NCBI GenBank assembly: GCA_028583605.1
Contig: CM053327.1
Coordinates: forward strand, 15,611,629-15,675,628
Direction of reading: 5' to 3'
Length of the DNA: 64,000 nucleotides
DNA from: Dastarcus helophoroides
Taxonomy: Eukaryota; Arthropoda; Insecta; Coleoptera; Bothrideridae
Positions within the stretch are counted from its first letter, which is position 1; every line of letters starts with the position of its first letter. The position numbers and the translations under genes are program-made. Below, in pieces: positions 48,700 to 60,440 of this stretch. Below the pieces are notes generated by a model. It was not told the origin of the DNA and did no database searches. It saw only the letters and a program-made list of their open reading frames with translations.

Positions 48700-48985
48700 A
48701 AATATTTAACGTGGTGCGCTGGATAACCGTCTCAGCGGTAAAGCCAAACTAGTGAGTTAGTCGAGGAGTTATAGCACCTGGGGGACCTTTCCGTGCCAAT
48801 AAAACATACCGGGGATCAAAAATATACTCTTACCTTAAATTTACTATAAACTAAAATAGGTGCTGGATTGGATATATATCCGGCGGTAGCCTTTGATGCC
48901 GCTGGGAATGCCCAAAACTTTTCAACTTTGCATGCTTTGAAATTCGCCGAAATTTACATTTCAATTCAGCATCGCGGCGAGGATC
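48700..48985. repeat. GC-richer block, possibly SINE-related
   Basis: GTGGTGCGCTGGATAAC followed by GTTAGTCGAGGAGTT is reminiscent of tRNA A and B boxes in a SINE head. On the - strand the block (to about 48837) is also open for some 50 codons before a GTAAGA. Neither reading is secure. Confidence 0.25.
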
Positions 48986-49689
48986 TTAAAGACAGAACCG
49001 TATTAAAAGACTGTTTATAAAAGTTAAAGACATTTTACTCAAATATTAGGTCCAATATGAAATTTATTAAATAGGATCTTCTACGACAATCTTTAAATTA
49101 AAATTATTATTTTTTTATGATATTTTCTTTGGTGTTCAATATTGTAAATAAGGTGACAAATATCTTATGTCAAGCCAGTTTGTGATTTATTCTCCTACAC
49201 TAGACTGAAAAAAACTACATAGAGTAAAATCTGAAGGCATCATGCAGTGATATAGACAGGTGGGAGGGATCAAGAGCAATAATCACCTAAAAATGTAAGT
49301 AACGAAAAATTTATCAAAAAAAACCAAAAACTAAAACAAGGCTCGCTCTAGCATTTTTATGTTGCCTCGGATGATACAACAAATTGCTGCCTTTTAAACT
49401 TATATTCTTTAAAGGACAATAGCGAAATTTCGAGTTGAGCATTTCAATTTATAACTCGGTCACTGAAAAGTTCCCAAAGTTGAGGTTAAAATTAAAATAA
49501 AGTTAAAAATACCCATCACTTATAGTTAGAAATCGAATCGAAAGTACAAATTATTAGTTACAATTCCAAAGGTCTAGAAAAATTAAACAAAATAAATTCT
49601 TTAAAATCGAGTTCAACCTCAAAATTTTGACTTCTTTTTTAGATTTGGATTTTTTTAGAATTTTAAAGCTTCTAGTTTAAAAGATCGAA

Positions 49690-50165
49690 ATTTAGATAAA
49701 AACGGAGTTTCGGTGATTATTTTCGAATTTTCAGTCTACTTAAAATTGCAAGCTTTAATCTTTGCTTTCCTCTTCTCATAAACTTTTTCGAGCTTAAAAG
49801 TATAAATTTGGAGAAAAATGTTGAGTATTCCAAGTTAGGCGTTTTATAGCCAAATTTCAACCCTTAGCTTCCAGTTTCTTTTTTTTAAAAAATTTTGACT
49901 TCCAAAAATGGTTGTAACTTTTACCTTTTTCACAACATCGGGGTTTCAGTTATAATTTTCGAATTTTCATTATACTCGAAATTGCAAATGTAAACGTTTA
50001 ATCTTTGCTTTCCTTTTCTCATAAACTTTTGCGACCTTAAAAGTATAAATTCGGAGAAAAATGTTGAACATTCCAAATTTCACCCTTATCTTCCAGTTTC
50101 TTTTTCAAAAATTTTAACTTCCAAAAATGGTTGTAACTTTTATCTTTTTCATAACGTCGATTTTA
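49690..50165. repeat. Tandem duplication of a unit of about 230 bp
   Basis: The unit at about 49700-49930 recurs at about 49935-50160, with shared words TTTCGAATTTTCA, TTTAATCTTTGCTTTCC, TCTCATAAACTTTT and CCAAAAATGGTTGTAAC in the same order. It lies in AT-rich degenerate sequence resembling the 14-23 kb fields. Confidence 0.75.
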
Positions 50166-50399
50166 GTCTTGAGACTTATATTACTTTTTAATAATTTGGA
50201 AACTCAAAGGACTTTCGAATCTAATAGTTAAAATTTCCAAAAATAAATAAAGGATAATCGGATTTAAGCTTAACATTTTGCTATTCCAAATTTAAACTTG
50301 AACGAAGTTTTCTTTTTCGAAATGTCGACTTTGCTTCCGAAATGTCGTTATTGAGAAAAGTGTTGAAATTTTATGAAAAATTAAGATTTTAAAGTAGTT

Positions 50400-50560
50400 A
50401 GGAAGATATGGTGGTGTGGCATACCCACCAAGGGCCATCCACCTAAAACGTAAACACTCGGGAAAAAATACTCAGTGCCCGATTGGTATCGAACTCTCCG
50501 AGTGGTCACATCATTGAGGGCATTGAGGTCGGAGTACGCAAGGGTTCTGTTTCGTCGAGT
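50400..50560 (-). repeat. Possible tRNA-derived SINE fragment
   Basis: On the - strand GATGTGACCACTCGGAGAGTTCGATACC resembles, in its last part (GAGAGTTCGATACC), a tRNA B box, within a GC-richer stretch that ends GGTGGGTATGCCACACC. No A box or tail is clear. Confidence 0.25.
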
Positions 50561-51680
50561 ACTTTTTTCTGTTGATTAATACGTTCTTCCTTTATAACAA
50601 ATCATTATCCTTTGCACCTTTCAAATATGAGAACAAATAATTATTGGTGATCTCGAAACCTTTCTGCCATGGAAATCAAAATACCTGGCTCAATAATTCA
50701 AGCGCCTGCTGTTTTCCAGGAAAACATCTAGAGACAGTGCAGGCAGTATTCCCACGGTTTTGAAATCCTCTATATATGTCTGTTTTTAAAATAAATGCTA
50801 GCACGACTTTTTGTTGGAATCATCACATACGCCACTGCAAAATCTTATTCTCAAACACCGGGCTTTCTATTTTGAGACACTTAGTAGTTTACTTTTTGTA
50901 AAACCCAAATTATGAGAAAATGGAATAGGAATATACTGTTCTCTTTGAGTTCTTTCATGGAAAATGTTCGCAAATACTGGAGACCTATATTCCTTCAAAA
51001 GTAAGTTTTTCAGTCGTACAAGACAATCGGTAATAGTTATGGTTGTAATTTGCATAATGCAGTTTCTTAATCAAGATTAAATATTTTCATCAAGATGAAT
51101 GTTCCAATTATCGACTTTAATGACGTCACATTCTGAGTTGCTTATTTTTGTCATTACAAAAACGTGAGGCAATAGTTATTCCGCTGATTTTACCTTGACG
51201 TCTTTAATATATACAAATTACATTTAATTACTTTATGGCGAAAATATGTAATATTGCGGAAAATTTTGGATTTATGAACTAGAAGTCGGTGCATAAGTTA
51301 AATTCCAGAAAACGAAATATATTCATCGAAATTTAATAGGAGCACCCCAAAGGATAATATTCCGTCATAGCAAACTATGCTCTTTTAATTGGCAGATGAT
51401 CAGCCAGTGGCATATCTAGAATTGCGGTCCTTTCCCAAGCATAATTTACCGGGTGACAAATATTTTCCCTCATATTCGTAGTAAAGTTAACGGTAGTTAT
51501 TTGACCTAAAATGCATTAATGAAAGCCATTATTGAATTCGGCCATGTTCAATTCGAGTATCCTAAAATTCGTATCGTGTTTTAATATTCATCTTCACGCT
51601 TTATTAAACGTTTGCTTTTGTTACCGCTTCAGTGAAACTGAAAGTTAGATGAGCCCTTTCCGGCGACAGACCAAGTTTAC

Positions 51681-52119
51681 TTATTTGCATGGACATTCTT
51701 AAACGTCTCCAAAAGCACAAACACGCCGGACCAAAGCATTCTGTGCATTCTATTCATACCTGACTGGATTGGGAAGCTTTCGCAAATATTTATTATTATA
51801 GTCGCCGCATTCAAATTCCGTAATTATTGCTAGACCCTTGGAATTAATATAAAGTTATTATTACTTTGAATTAGCTGGATTGTTACCGCAATTTTCCCCA
51901 GTCGAGAATTATGTGGCTAGAGATATTAAAAAGTAAGCAATAATTTCATGTGCCACTAAAACGCAAATAATATTCTCTACTACAACCGGTTAACCACGGG
52001 GAAAGGGAGGGCAAAAGAACTTACACGTTGCAGGCTGAGAATCATGGCTCCAGTGGTAACCTACGTCGCTGACTTGCTTGGTAACAAAATGCACGGGGCA
52101 AAGTAGGAGGCTCGAATAA
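51681..52119 (-). CDS. Candidate 5' end of a - strand gene: two exon-like segments
   Basis: The first segment, 52025-52119, has an acceptor TTTAGTTTACAG before it, a consensus GTAAGT donor after it, and one open frame across all 95 bases. The second, 51681-51763, follows an acceptor CCCAATCCAG and has an ATG at 51757 beginning MNRMHRMLWSGVFVLLETF and then KNVHAN, which resembles a signal peptide, with a GTAAAC donor at 51680. If real, the first would be 5' UTR and the second the start of a secreted or membrane protein. The + strand of the first segment also has an ATG frame (MAPVVTYVADLLGNK). The exit phase does not fit the Shisa-like exon directly. Confidence 0.25.
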
Positions 52120-54413
52120 CTGTAAACTAAAAATTTCTTTAAAAGTCAACAGACTTTCGCCCTAACAGAAAATTATTTGGAAAGAAGAGGCCCGATGTCT
52201 ATAGAAATTCTGAAAGGATAGAGGGCCTCAAGTAGTTTTAAATTAGGTTTAGTCCCGGAATGAAATAGCAGAAAACTACCAAAAGAACCAATTATAACAG
52301 AAAGTTTCTATTAACCGATAGGGCACTGTCTTCAATTAACATACCTGTGTGTCCCAAGATAGAGCACTGAGAGAAAATTTCGTTTTTATCTGTGGATTTA
52401 CCAGAATAAGTCATTTTATTAATAACTTCTATTTGATCTGAAATCACTGGAAATAACATTATTTTCTTTATTTTTTATATAAGAAGTTAAACTATTTGGA
52501 AATTCTGGAAAAAAAACCTGAAGTAAGCTGCTCTTATTGTTAATAGTATCGAAAAATATATTAAATTAAAATTACAAATTAAAAGTCTTAATTTGAAATT
52601 TTAGTTTCGTTTCAGAAAATTTTGCAAGTAGAATATGGACTGAAATAACGCTGCTTCTAAACGTATGCCTCGTATGCACTATGGCAGTCAGAATCTATTC
52701 TGCTTGCATAACAGTTGTTGAAGCTATCCTATAGTTTCTTCCACAGACTGCCAGGTAGCTTTATACCCAAAATTTGAGAAATTTAGAACATACCCCAAAG
52801 AATGATTAAAATTTTTTTGTAATGAATGACTGTTTCTCATAAACCTACAAACAAAAGAAACCCTCTCCAGTACTCTATCTTGAGAAACTCTATATGGCAA
52901 TTTGTCGCAGTTCTGATATTCGTCTTGATCGCACTCCAAAAGGTTACCTGGTTGTTCTAACCTTTAAATAACTTTAACAATTAAAATAAAAGAAAAAATG
53001 TCGCTATAAAATTGAAGGATAAGTACAAACTTTCTAGAAAATATTTTTTAGCTGTAAGTCCATATAACACAGATACATATATCTTTTTTAATGAAATTAG
53101 TTTTTCTTTAGAAATTTTCACTTTGATAGATAATGCTCTAAAAGATTTTTGTCTCGCTAAATAAAACAAATTTTAAATTTAAAGTCGGAATTTTGTAATA
53201 ATGGCCAGAATTTGTAATTTGTTTTAGAAAGGAATAGGAATTTTCATGTTATGCATAATATTTTGACTTCAAGTTTAAATATCTGACTTTCTTCACGAAG
53301 CTTGTCGCCAAATTACTTAATACTTCCAGAAAATGTCGAGGAGTTTAAGGAAGAGAAAACACTCTAAATTTCGTAAAGAAACCGATAGGCCTAATTTATC
53401 AGATTCGGAGTTTGGGAATCAAAGAAGTGTTTCGATCTATGTGGCATACCCAACTGTATTCTAGCAAATGCTCTGGTGAAATAATGTAGCTGATTCATTG
53501 AAGTCTATGACATAATTCGCAAAAACCTTAATGGACATTCTTCCTTCTATAGAATTTCTAAACTCTGAAATTCATTCCCCAAAAGTTTTTATCCAGAGAA
53601 TTACAAATTATTTGCGCATTACACACACGCGACATCTACATTTAATTGCACCTCCGACTCACAGGTTGCCTACGATATAATAGGCTTATCCTTTGTGAGT
53701 AGATCGTACTTAAAAAAAGTCTAAACGTAATAATTGTTATAGTGTTATAAACTGATTAACCGATGACAGAAATATTAAAATAGAAACATTTTGACGTTTC
53801 TGCTTTGGATTGTTAATAATTCCCTATCCGCTACTAGCAGCCTACTTTGTTCATGGATAAAAGATGTAAAAGTGCCAGAAGAACGGTCGGAAGTGAAATA
53901 AGTGTGAGTTCTAATAAACATTCCAGGTTGTAATGCTCGGGGGAGAGTAACGGCGCAGTTGGCCGCGTCTCACAATGCGAATCCCTTTAAAAAGGACATC
54001 CATAAATATGGTCTTGCATCTATAATTCAGAGACACTGGCAGATGCACTGAGGAGAACAATGGCGGTGGTTCAATGTGCGACCGGCAAGACATTTCAATG
54101 TAATGCCAAGAATGAAGTCAAGAACTTATGTGTTTAATTAACTGGTTTCAGTTTCAACAATGGGCATTTTCGATGTCGCAGATCTTACTAGTTTTTAGTG
54201 ATTGTCTTCACGAGTTTATGGTCACCTGGATTCACTTTGTTTTCTGTGCAACTCTTGCTTTCCTTTCATAAATAATTCAGCGTGCTTTGGAGAAATTTAA
54301 AACGTAATATTTATTTTTATTATTTTTCTACTCGCAAAGAGTATCTCTATTGTGCTCTTAGAGCACGGTCGAATTATGAAAAAATGGCGATGAACCGCCC
54401 CTACATATTGTAA
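52120..54413. other. Non-coding DNA with a GC-richer patch at 53.93-54.1 kb
   Basis: Mostly AT-rich with nothing recognised. In the patch the + strand reads GCNARGRVTAQLAASHNANP and on to a stop at about 54050, and the - strand is also open over 60 codons. It could be a relic of a transposon protein or an exon; I cannot name it. Confidence 0.35.
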
Positions 54414-56560
54414 TTATAACAAAAAGTTGGTAACGAGTTTCAGAGCTTGGAAGTTTTGTATAGAAAAAAGTGTCTCCAAAAATATAAATCCTGACTGATC
54501 CAAGTTGGACAACACAGGAATTTGTTGGCTCCGACACGGTTTTGTGTGTCTTAAGTTGTCTCTTTTTGTAGGATTAGAGCCATCAGTTCTTGCGAACATC
54601 TCCCTTGAAAGTACTTGCAGAAAAGCGACAAGTATCTCATCATACGCCTGTGCTCCAGCGTTTGAAGAGACTTGGTCAGAGTTTATTGTTAGCTAGAAGA
54701 GTCACTCTTCTCTGAATTAAATCCAAAAAGGTAAATGTGTTGTTTGGAGATGAACTCCAAACATTTCAGTGTTGGTCTAACTTAGACTGTATAGAGGAAT
54801 GAGTAGCTGATGAGAAGTGAAGTCCATTTTAGTTCGAAAAAGAAAGGAGGAGGATTTGGCCTTGAATTCACTCCTAGGATCTGACAGGGAATTCTATCGT
54901 TCATGAGAATGCTGGCTGCATCATTCCCTAGGCGCTTTCTTAGAGAAAACAACATCCTGAATTGTTAGGTTTTAAAGACAACCGAATTTTTTTCTTCTCC
55001 ATTCCAGAACGTTCTCGAGATTATCTTTAATTATCTGAATAAGCTGCTTCTCTTGGCCTATCTGAAGCAGCGACGGATAATAGTTTTTTTTTTTTGGTGA
55101 AACGGACTGGTCCTTGGTTATCTTCAAAAATATACTTTTGAACAATTTCGAGGACAAGTCACAAAGATTGTCCTTCAAGAGTATGTCGGGCAGACTAGAC
55201 GATCTCTTAAAATCCGACTGAAGGATATTCGGCTCATTTGAGGTACGGAAGAACTGAGAAGTCAAGTGGGGCTCGACATGCTTTTGAATTAGATCATAGG
55301 ATAGGTAATAATATTAAATTGTTAAGAGTAGTAAATAAGAATTATATGTTAAATGCATTTGAAAGCTTAGCCATCCATAAGGCTGGAGACAACCTTATGA
55401 ATGGTTGTGCTGGGCCCTTAGGCCATTTATCTCTGTTAAAAATAGTTAAGGTTGATAGATAAGGAATTGTGACATTGCAACGTGTTTGATTAGATGTGCA
55501 TGCGCGTTCGAATGCGGTCGATTATGCACGAAGTGAATATTCTTACTATATAATGGTAAATTTTAGCATTAGGTGTTAGTATTTCTTTGAAGATGATAAC
55601 TTGGCTGTCGAAGCGCATTAGAGCAATCTTTGTTGTGTTTTTTAATCTTTCTTGGTTTCAGGGGACAAGTTTTGTATTTCAATTTTAGGATAATAGTTTG
55701 TAGAAGAAAAAGGAAGACACTAGGCTGCATATTACCTACAAATTAAAAGTCAAAGCTAAAAGGTATTTTAGGTATAATAGAAACAGAATGGGAGATAAAA
55801 CAGACCTTTTGTGCACTCCAGTATTAACAGCAAATGTCTCAGATGAGATGCCATCAACAACGAACTGATCTGATCTGCCATTTAGGTAACTGGATGTCAA
55901 ATAACAGAGAGTCAATGAAAGTTAATAAGGATATTAATTTGATGAGAAGGTGCTGTCGAAGGCATTTGCGATTTCCAACACTTATAATACTAGTTTCGCT
56001 GTATTTCTCCATAGTTGACTTATAGACGCGGGTAACATATGATAGAAGGTAGCCCTTTCAATGCTGTAATATGAAACCGTCTTGTCTATCCAAGATGGCT
56101 ATATCTTTTCTAGATATTTGAGTATCTCGACGTTGATAACCTTCTCCATTACTTTAGCCTATAACAGGGTTTCCTTTTTTCCTTTCTAGAGACAGGGCTG
56201 CATCCTAACTAACATATTTCCAGATGTTAGGAAATACGACTTTGTTGTAGGAAAGTGTGAATTATATACTTAGGATATGAGTCAGCTCAGTAGTGCACTT
56301 TCTAAGAACAATAGCGGAAACACCATCAAGGACAAAATTCTTCGGCGTGTCGAGTTAAACAAGAATTGTTTTGATTGTGCGTTGTCTGAGAGTAGCTTCA
56401 GGCATTGATGTACGAAACTTAGAAAAAATAGAGGATCCTGAGTCATCGCAAGAATTAAATAAGCAGTAACTCGTTTGCTTTATAAAATTTTCTGCAAAAT
56501 TGTTCATTTGTTTAAAGAAAATGAAATTATCTTTCAAATGACGCATCACAATCCATACTG
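54414..56560 (-). pseudogene. LINE of jockey/CR1 type, copy 1, interrupted by a Penelope insertion
   Basis: From about 56560 downwards the - strand reads DDSGSSIFSKFRTSMPEATL and RQRTIKTIL, then the start of the reverse transcriptase (SAIVLRKC-like, FPNIWK). It continues through the palm region near 55.75-56.0 kb and, beyond the insertion at 55084-55687, QIIKDNLENVLEW and the C-terminal region (SNPTKRDNLRHTKP, then LSNLDQSG). The order is that of jockey/CR1-type LINE ORF2. Stops and frameshifts occur throughout. The N-terminal endonuclease and the 3' end were not found. Confidence 0.75.
55084..55687 (+). pseudogene. Penelope-like element family B with GIY-YIG relic, inserted in the LINE
   Basis: The insertion is bracketed by GGATAATAGTTT (ending 55086 and 55699), so the target duplication is 9-12 bp. 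It opens with about 45 bases of its own 3' tail in reverse orientation (TTTGGTGAAACGGACTGG). Then comes a GIY-YIG remnant on the + strand, YVGQTRRSLKIRLKD, and after a frameshift ARHAFELDHRIGNNIKLLRV and FESLAIHKAGDNLMNG. The 3' tail follows, with GAAGATGATAACTTGGCTG and GGTTTCAGGGGACAAG. The reverse transcriptase is missing. It identifies the tails at 14.2, 27.6, 42.5 and 48.1 kb as Penelope-derived. Confidence 0.85.
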
Positions 56561-57719
56561 TGCAATATAAAAAATATGGTGGAAACCTTGCGGGGGGTAG
56601 GGTGTAAATTTAAATGCATTATTTTCTGAAGTAGGTATATCTGAATTTTAGCAAAATCTCAATTGTTTAACACCAACTTACCGAAGTTTTAAATGTCTAA
56701 TCGTATATTTATTATATAGAAAAATTTGGTCAAGCTACTGTCAATTTCTATTGATCTTTTGCCTTGTATTTTTGTAATATCATGGTTATCGTGTGAACAA
56801 CAATATTTTTAAAATTCAGTTTGATAGCCACGAAGGTCAAAATGCATATAATCTTTTTCTGAATGTCGAAATTCATTTAACGGAAAAGTTTCCAATAACT
56901 GCTGCAAAATGATTAAAGAGGTTTTAAAATTTAATTAAGGAAATGGTATAGTTAATTCAGCAATTCTGAATGTGACTCCTAATAAATCTGATTAGTTTGA
57001 ATATATAGTCCCCACATAGTCTGCAGCGCGTATGCTTGTATGATAAATCACAGTTCATTTACTAAAATTCAGATTGCAGATTTCCTATTTCATGGTCTGT
57101 TCGCTGCGAACGTCGCCAGTATAAAGCGCTGCCTTTCTCTCCATGCATGTAAAAACATGGTCGTTTTTTTAAAGTGAACTGGAACGAATAGAGCTTTAGT
57201 CCATGAATTACCTAATGTGTACTCTAAAACAATATTTAGCATTAGCGAGAGAGGAGCTAGAACCAGCGGATTTGGACTTTATAAATCGCGGAGTTTGTGC
57301 ACTTTATATTCGCACCAGATGCATAAATGCAGATCTACCTCATAAATATTCACAAATTTTTTCCTACGCTTTTATTACTTCAACTAAAAAGTTTACTAGC
57401 ATTCTGTTAATCGGATCCCTACAAAAATCCAACTATAGATCTTCGCTATGTGATTATAGGTTTATAACTTATATTTGCGTTCAATGCAAATGAATCTCAA
57501 CATGTGAACTGCAATCGTTTTGGAAACGTTTTTCTAACAGCTGCTTTGGATATGTCGAGTTTTGCTTCAATAAACTCGATTGAATTTAATATTGCAAAAT
57601 AATGTTTTAAGTACAATCCAGTTGCAAAGGGCAACCCTATTATGCCTTTGAAACACTGCGAGTAGGATGCAGAAACAAGGATAGATGACGGTCAACCTGC
57701 CTTTTTAAATCAGGATAGG
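56561..57719. other. Non-coding DNA between LINE copies
   Basis: The + strand frame at 57203-57493 (95 codons) begins with an ATG but has no recognised homology or splice context. It may be chance or a remnant. No repeat is recognised. Confidence 0.35.
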
Positions 57720-58734
57720 TTGCAGTTTCCGGAACGAATTTCATACTTTAAAGGTTCTGTAGAGTTTTCATAGACAGAAGTCCCCACGATGCTAAACTGG
57801 ACAGCACAGGAATTTCCTGTTTCCGACAGACTTGTATATGTCAAGAATGTTGCCTTTAAAAATCAGACCCATCAGTTCCTGCGATGATCTCCCATAAAAG
57901 TACCGGTAGAAAAGGCACAAGTCACCAACCATTTGCCCGTACTATAGTGATTCGAACGTCTCGGTCAAATTCTTATCATCAATTAGGCAAATCGCTTTTC
58001 TTTGAATTGAATCCAAAAGAGCCAACGGGTTCTTTGAGGCTGAACTCGAAACATGGGAATAGCATTTTAGTGTTGGCTTCACTTGGGCTTTATAGAGAGT
58101 GAGCAGTTAATGGGATGTGAAATGCTTTTTAGCTCGAAAACGAAAGCCCAGCTTCTGAGAGGCGGACTTGACAATGGCTCATAGATGGCCGTTGCAGGAG
58201 AAGTTAGTGCTTACATTCACTCCTGGGATATATAGATTAGATTCCACAGGAAGAATTTTATCATGAATGAGGGTATTGGTTGCATTATCCTGTAATATTT
58301 TCTTAGAAAAAACAATAGCCTACATCAGGCTGCTATCATCTGCATCATTAAAAATTTAGGAGATTTTTCATGTGTAACAGAAACAGAATAGAAGATAGAA
58401 AAGACCACTGTATTAATAGCAAATGTGTCAGATGAGATGCTGTCAACAGCGGCTTGACGAGATCTGTCATTTAGGAAAGTGAATTAAATAACAGAGACCC
58501 AATGGAAGTCTTTAATTATTAATTTGACAAGAAAAGACGGATACCAGACTCTGTTGAAAACATTTGAGATATCCAACACTATAATTCCGAATTTCGCCGT
58601 ATATATCCATACTTGAGTTCCAGGCATGAGAGGAAGTAGCCAGTTAAACGTTGTCGTATGAAACATTATTACCTGCCAAAGATGGTTCTATTCTATAGAT
58701 ATTTGAGGATCTCAAATACAAGTTAAAGTTAAGA
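57720..58734 (-). pseudogene. LINE of jockey/CR1 type, copy 2 (3' half)
   Basis: The part from 58340 down to 57720 aligns with the 54.4-54.95 kb end of copy 1, sharing CACAGGAATTT, CCCATCAGTTCCTGCGA-like and GGTATTGG.TGCAT-like words. The part at 58370-58730 is the reverse-transcriptase palm, reading IVLDISNVFNRVWY on the - strand. The connecting stretch is deleted. The copy is heavily decayed. Confidence 0.65.
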
Positions 58735-59920
58735 CATCGTATTTATGTAACAGAAACAGAGTTGGAGACAGAACCCTGGTGCACCCCTGCGGTAATCTCA
58801 AATATATCAGATGATATACCGTTATCGACGACCTAAAAAGATCTGTTATCGAGAAAACTGGATATTAAATAACAGAGACCAGGTGAAAGTCCATAAGATG
58901 TTAATTCGGCGAGGATATATTGGTGCCAAACCCTGTAGAAAGTTTTTGAGATATCCAATGCCACATGGCTAGCTTTACTGTACTTTTTCATAATTAAATT
59001 TCCAACATGAGTAACATATGCCAGTTGAACGTTGTTGTCTAAAACCATAGGGTAAGGATGCCAAATATATAATACCATTTACCTTTTTTGTATATTTTTC
59101 TTAAGATATAGGAGCAACAAAGTTAAATTTACCAACTTGCACATATAATTTAATGCATATTTCACAACAATAAACATTTAATTGGAATTTGCAACAGTTT
59201 CTGAAATATAAGTGACACAACAAAAAATTGCACTTTTTATGTCTAGGCATGAAGGGGTGCTATTTTGAGACACTTGGGTTCCTTAATTTGAGACATCTCT
59301 TATATTTGTCAGCTCAATTTTTAAACCCAGTTGATTTAAACACTGTTATTGATTTTAATCATGTGCAATTAAATTAACGGTTTTCACATAACTTAAGAAA
59401 AGTCAACATCAAGACCGTTTTCAGATGAAGAAGTTTCAGGTTGAGTAACTTTCCTTTTCTTTATAAGTTTTTGACTTTCCTCTTTTGATTTTTTTGCCGT
59501 TGCTGCACATTAAACAGGATTTTATGAGTTTCTTTTTACTGTAGGTCTAAACAGTTTATTAGAAATCCTAAAGTCTCTAATATTACAAACCAAAAAACAC
59601 AAGAAATTCGTTGAAATATTGAAACTTATTATTTAACGGATACCTTCAATCCAATTTTGATTTGATTGGAGACAATTTAAATGATTAAACAACTAGACAG
59701 GAAATAATTAGGACTATACTCGGCAGCTTGCGAGAATTTACTGGTGCATGATTGATTTTGACCAAATGACAGAGCAAATGACAATGAGAAGTGTACGATA
59801 TGTCAGATAATGATCTATCTCATATTAGGCATCCTTATCCTATTGCCTGTCCAACAATTTTACTCTCCTCCAGATATTTGAGGATCTCGACCTCAATAAT
59901 CTTAATCTTCTCAACCTTGA
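58735..59920 (-). pseudogene. LINE reverse-transcriptase fragment, copy 3, split by a TIR element
   Basis: The - strand reads HVALDISKTFYRVWHQYILA, reverse-transcriptase motif A with its catalytic Asp, followed by a YGLSPGLCYLISSFL segment. The 5' neighbour of this stretch resumes only beyond the 791-bp insertion, at 59843-59920, where ATATTTGAGGATCTCGACC matches the same position in copies 1 and 2. It directly abuts copy 2, giving a tandem arrangement of reverse-transcriptase fragments. Confidence 0.7.
59050..59840. mobile_element. TA-flanked TIR transposon, 791 bp
   Basis: The left end GGGTAAGGATGCCAAATAT and right end, reverse strand, GGATAAGGATGCCTAATAT form about 19-bp inverted repeats bracketed by TA at 59048-59049 and 59841-59842. 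Bringing together the flanks restores the sequence found uninterrupted in LINE copy 2 (58660 region), so the paralogue serves as an empty site. The interior has no transposase-like frame. TA duplication suggests the Tc1/mariner superfamily. Confidence 0.85.
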
Positions 59921-60025
59921 TCAGTTTATTAATGAATTTTGAGTTCAAGAATATATAATTTCTTAATATTAATAAGGATATTGGTCATAAACACATTTTA
60001 TTTCTAATTTTCTGCTGACTGAAAA

Positions 60026-60440
60026 GGTTACGAAGTCTTCTACGGCCATCAGCAAATAACATACAAGGTAGAAGGCTAAAATTTTCGAAATATTTTATTT
60101 AAATCCACTAAAGACACATTTCAATCTATAACTTCAAAATCGCCTTCGGAGTAGAGTCCTTGTGAAGCTGTACACTTATACCACGGTTTCTGTCAATCTT
60201 GGAATGCTCTTTGGAAGTCTTTCTGAGTGAAGATATTCTGAATGGATTTCGATTCTTTTTGGAATCGCCTAAATCGTTCAAATTTTTTCGCTTCTAACTG
60301 CTGTTTGAATTGCGGACAAAAGAAAAAGTCTGGTAAGTAGGGTACACAAAAGAAAAAGACAATAAAGTCAAAAAAGAGCATAGTAACTCAAGAAGTTAAT
60401 TACACCAGAAGCGAAGCTCTTCTGATTGCTCCATTTGCTC
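60026..60440 (-). repeat. Diverged Penelope family A tail
   Basis: GTTACGAAGTCTTCTACGGCC matches the terminal GATAACGAAGGCTTCCACGG of family A. At the other end GAGCATAGTAACTCAAGAAG and CAGAAGCGAAGCTCTTCTG match GAGCACGGTAACTCAGTATG and CAGAGGCGAAACTCTTCTG. The length between them fits the 23.2-kb copy, so this is an older relic of the same or a sister family. Confidence 0.65.

Noticed and set aside
52058..52110. + strand mini-frame MAPVVTYVADLLGNK
   Set aside because: It stops after 20 codons and the donor GTAACA is weak. The - strand reading of the same bases has the better splice signals.
57203..57493. 96-codon + strand frame starting MNYLMCTLKQYLALAREE
   Set aside because: The first third looks protein-like but there is no known motif, promoter or splice context, and it lies between LINE relics.
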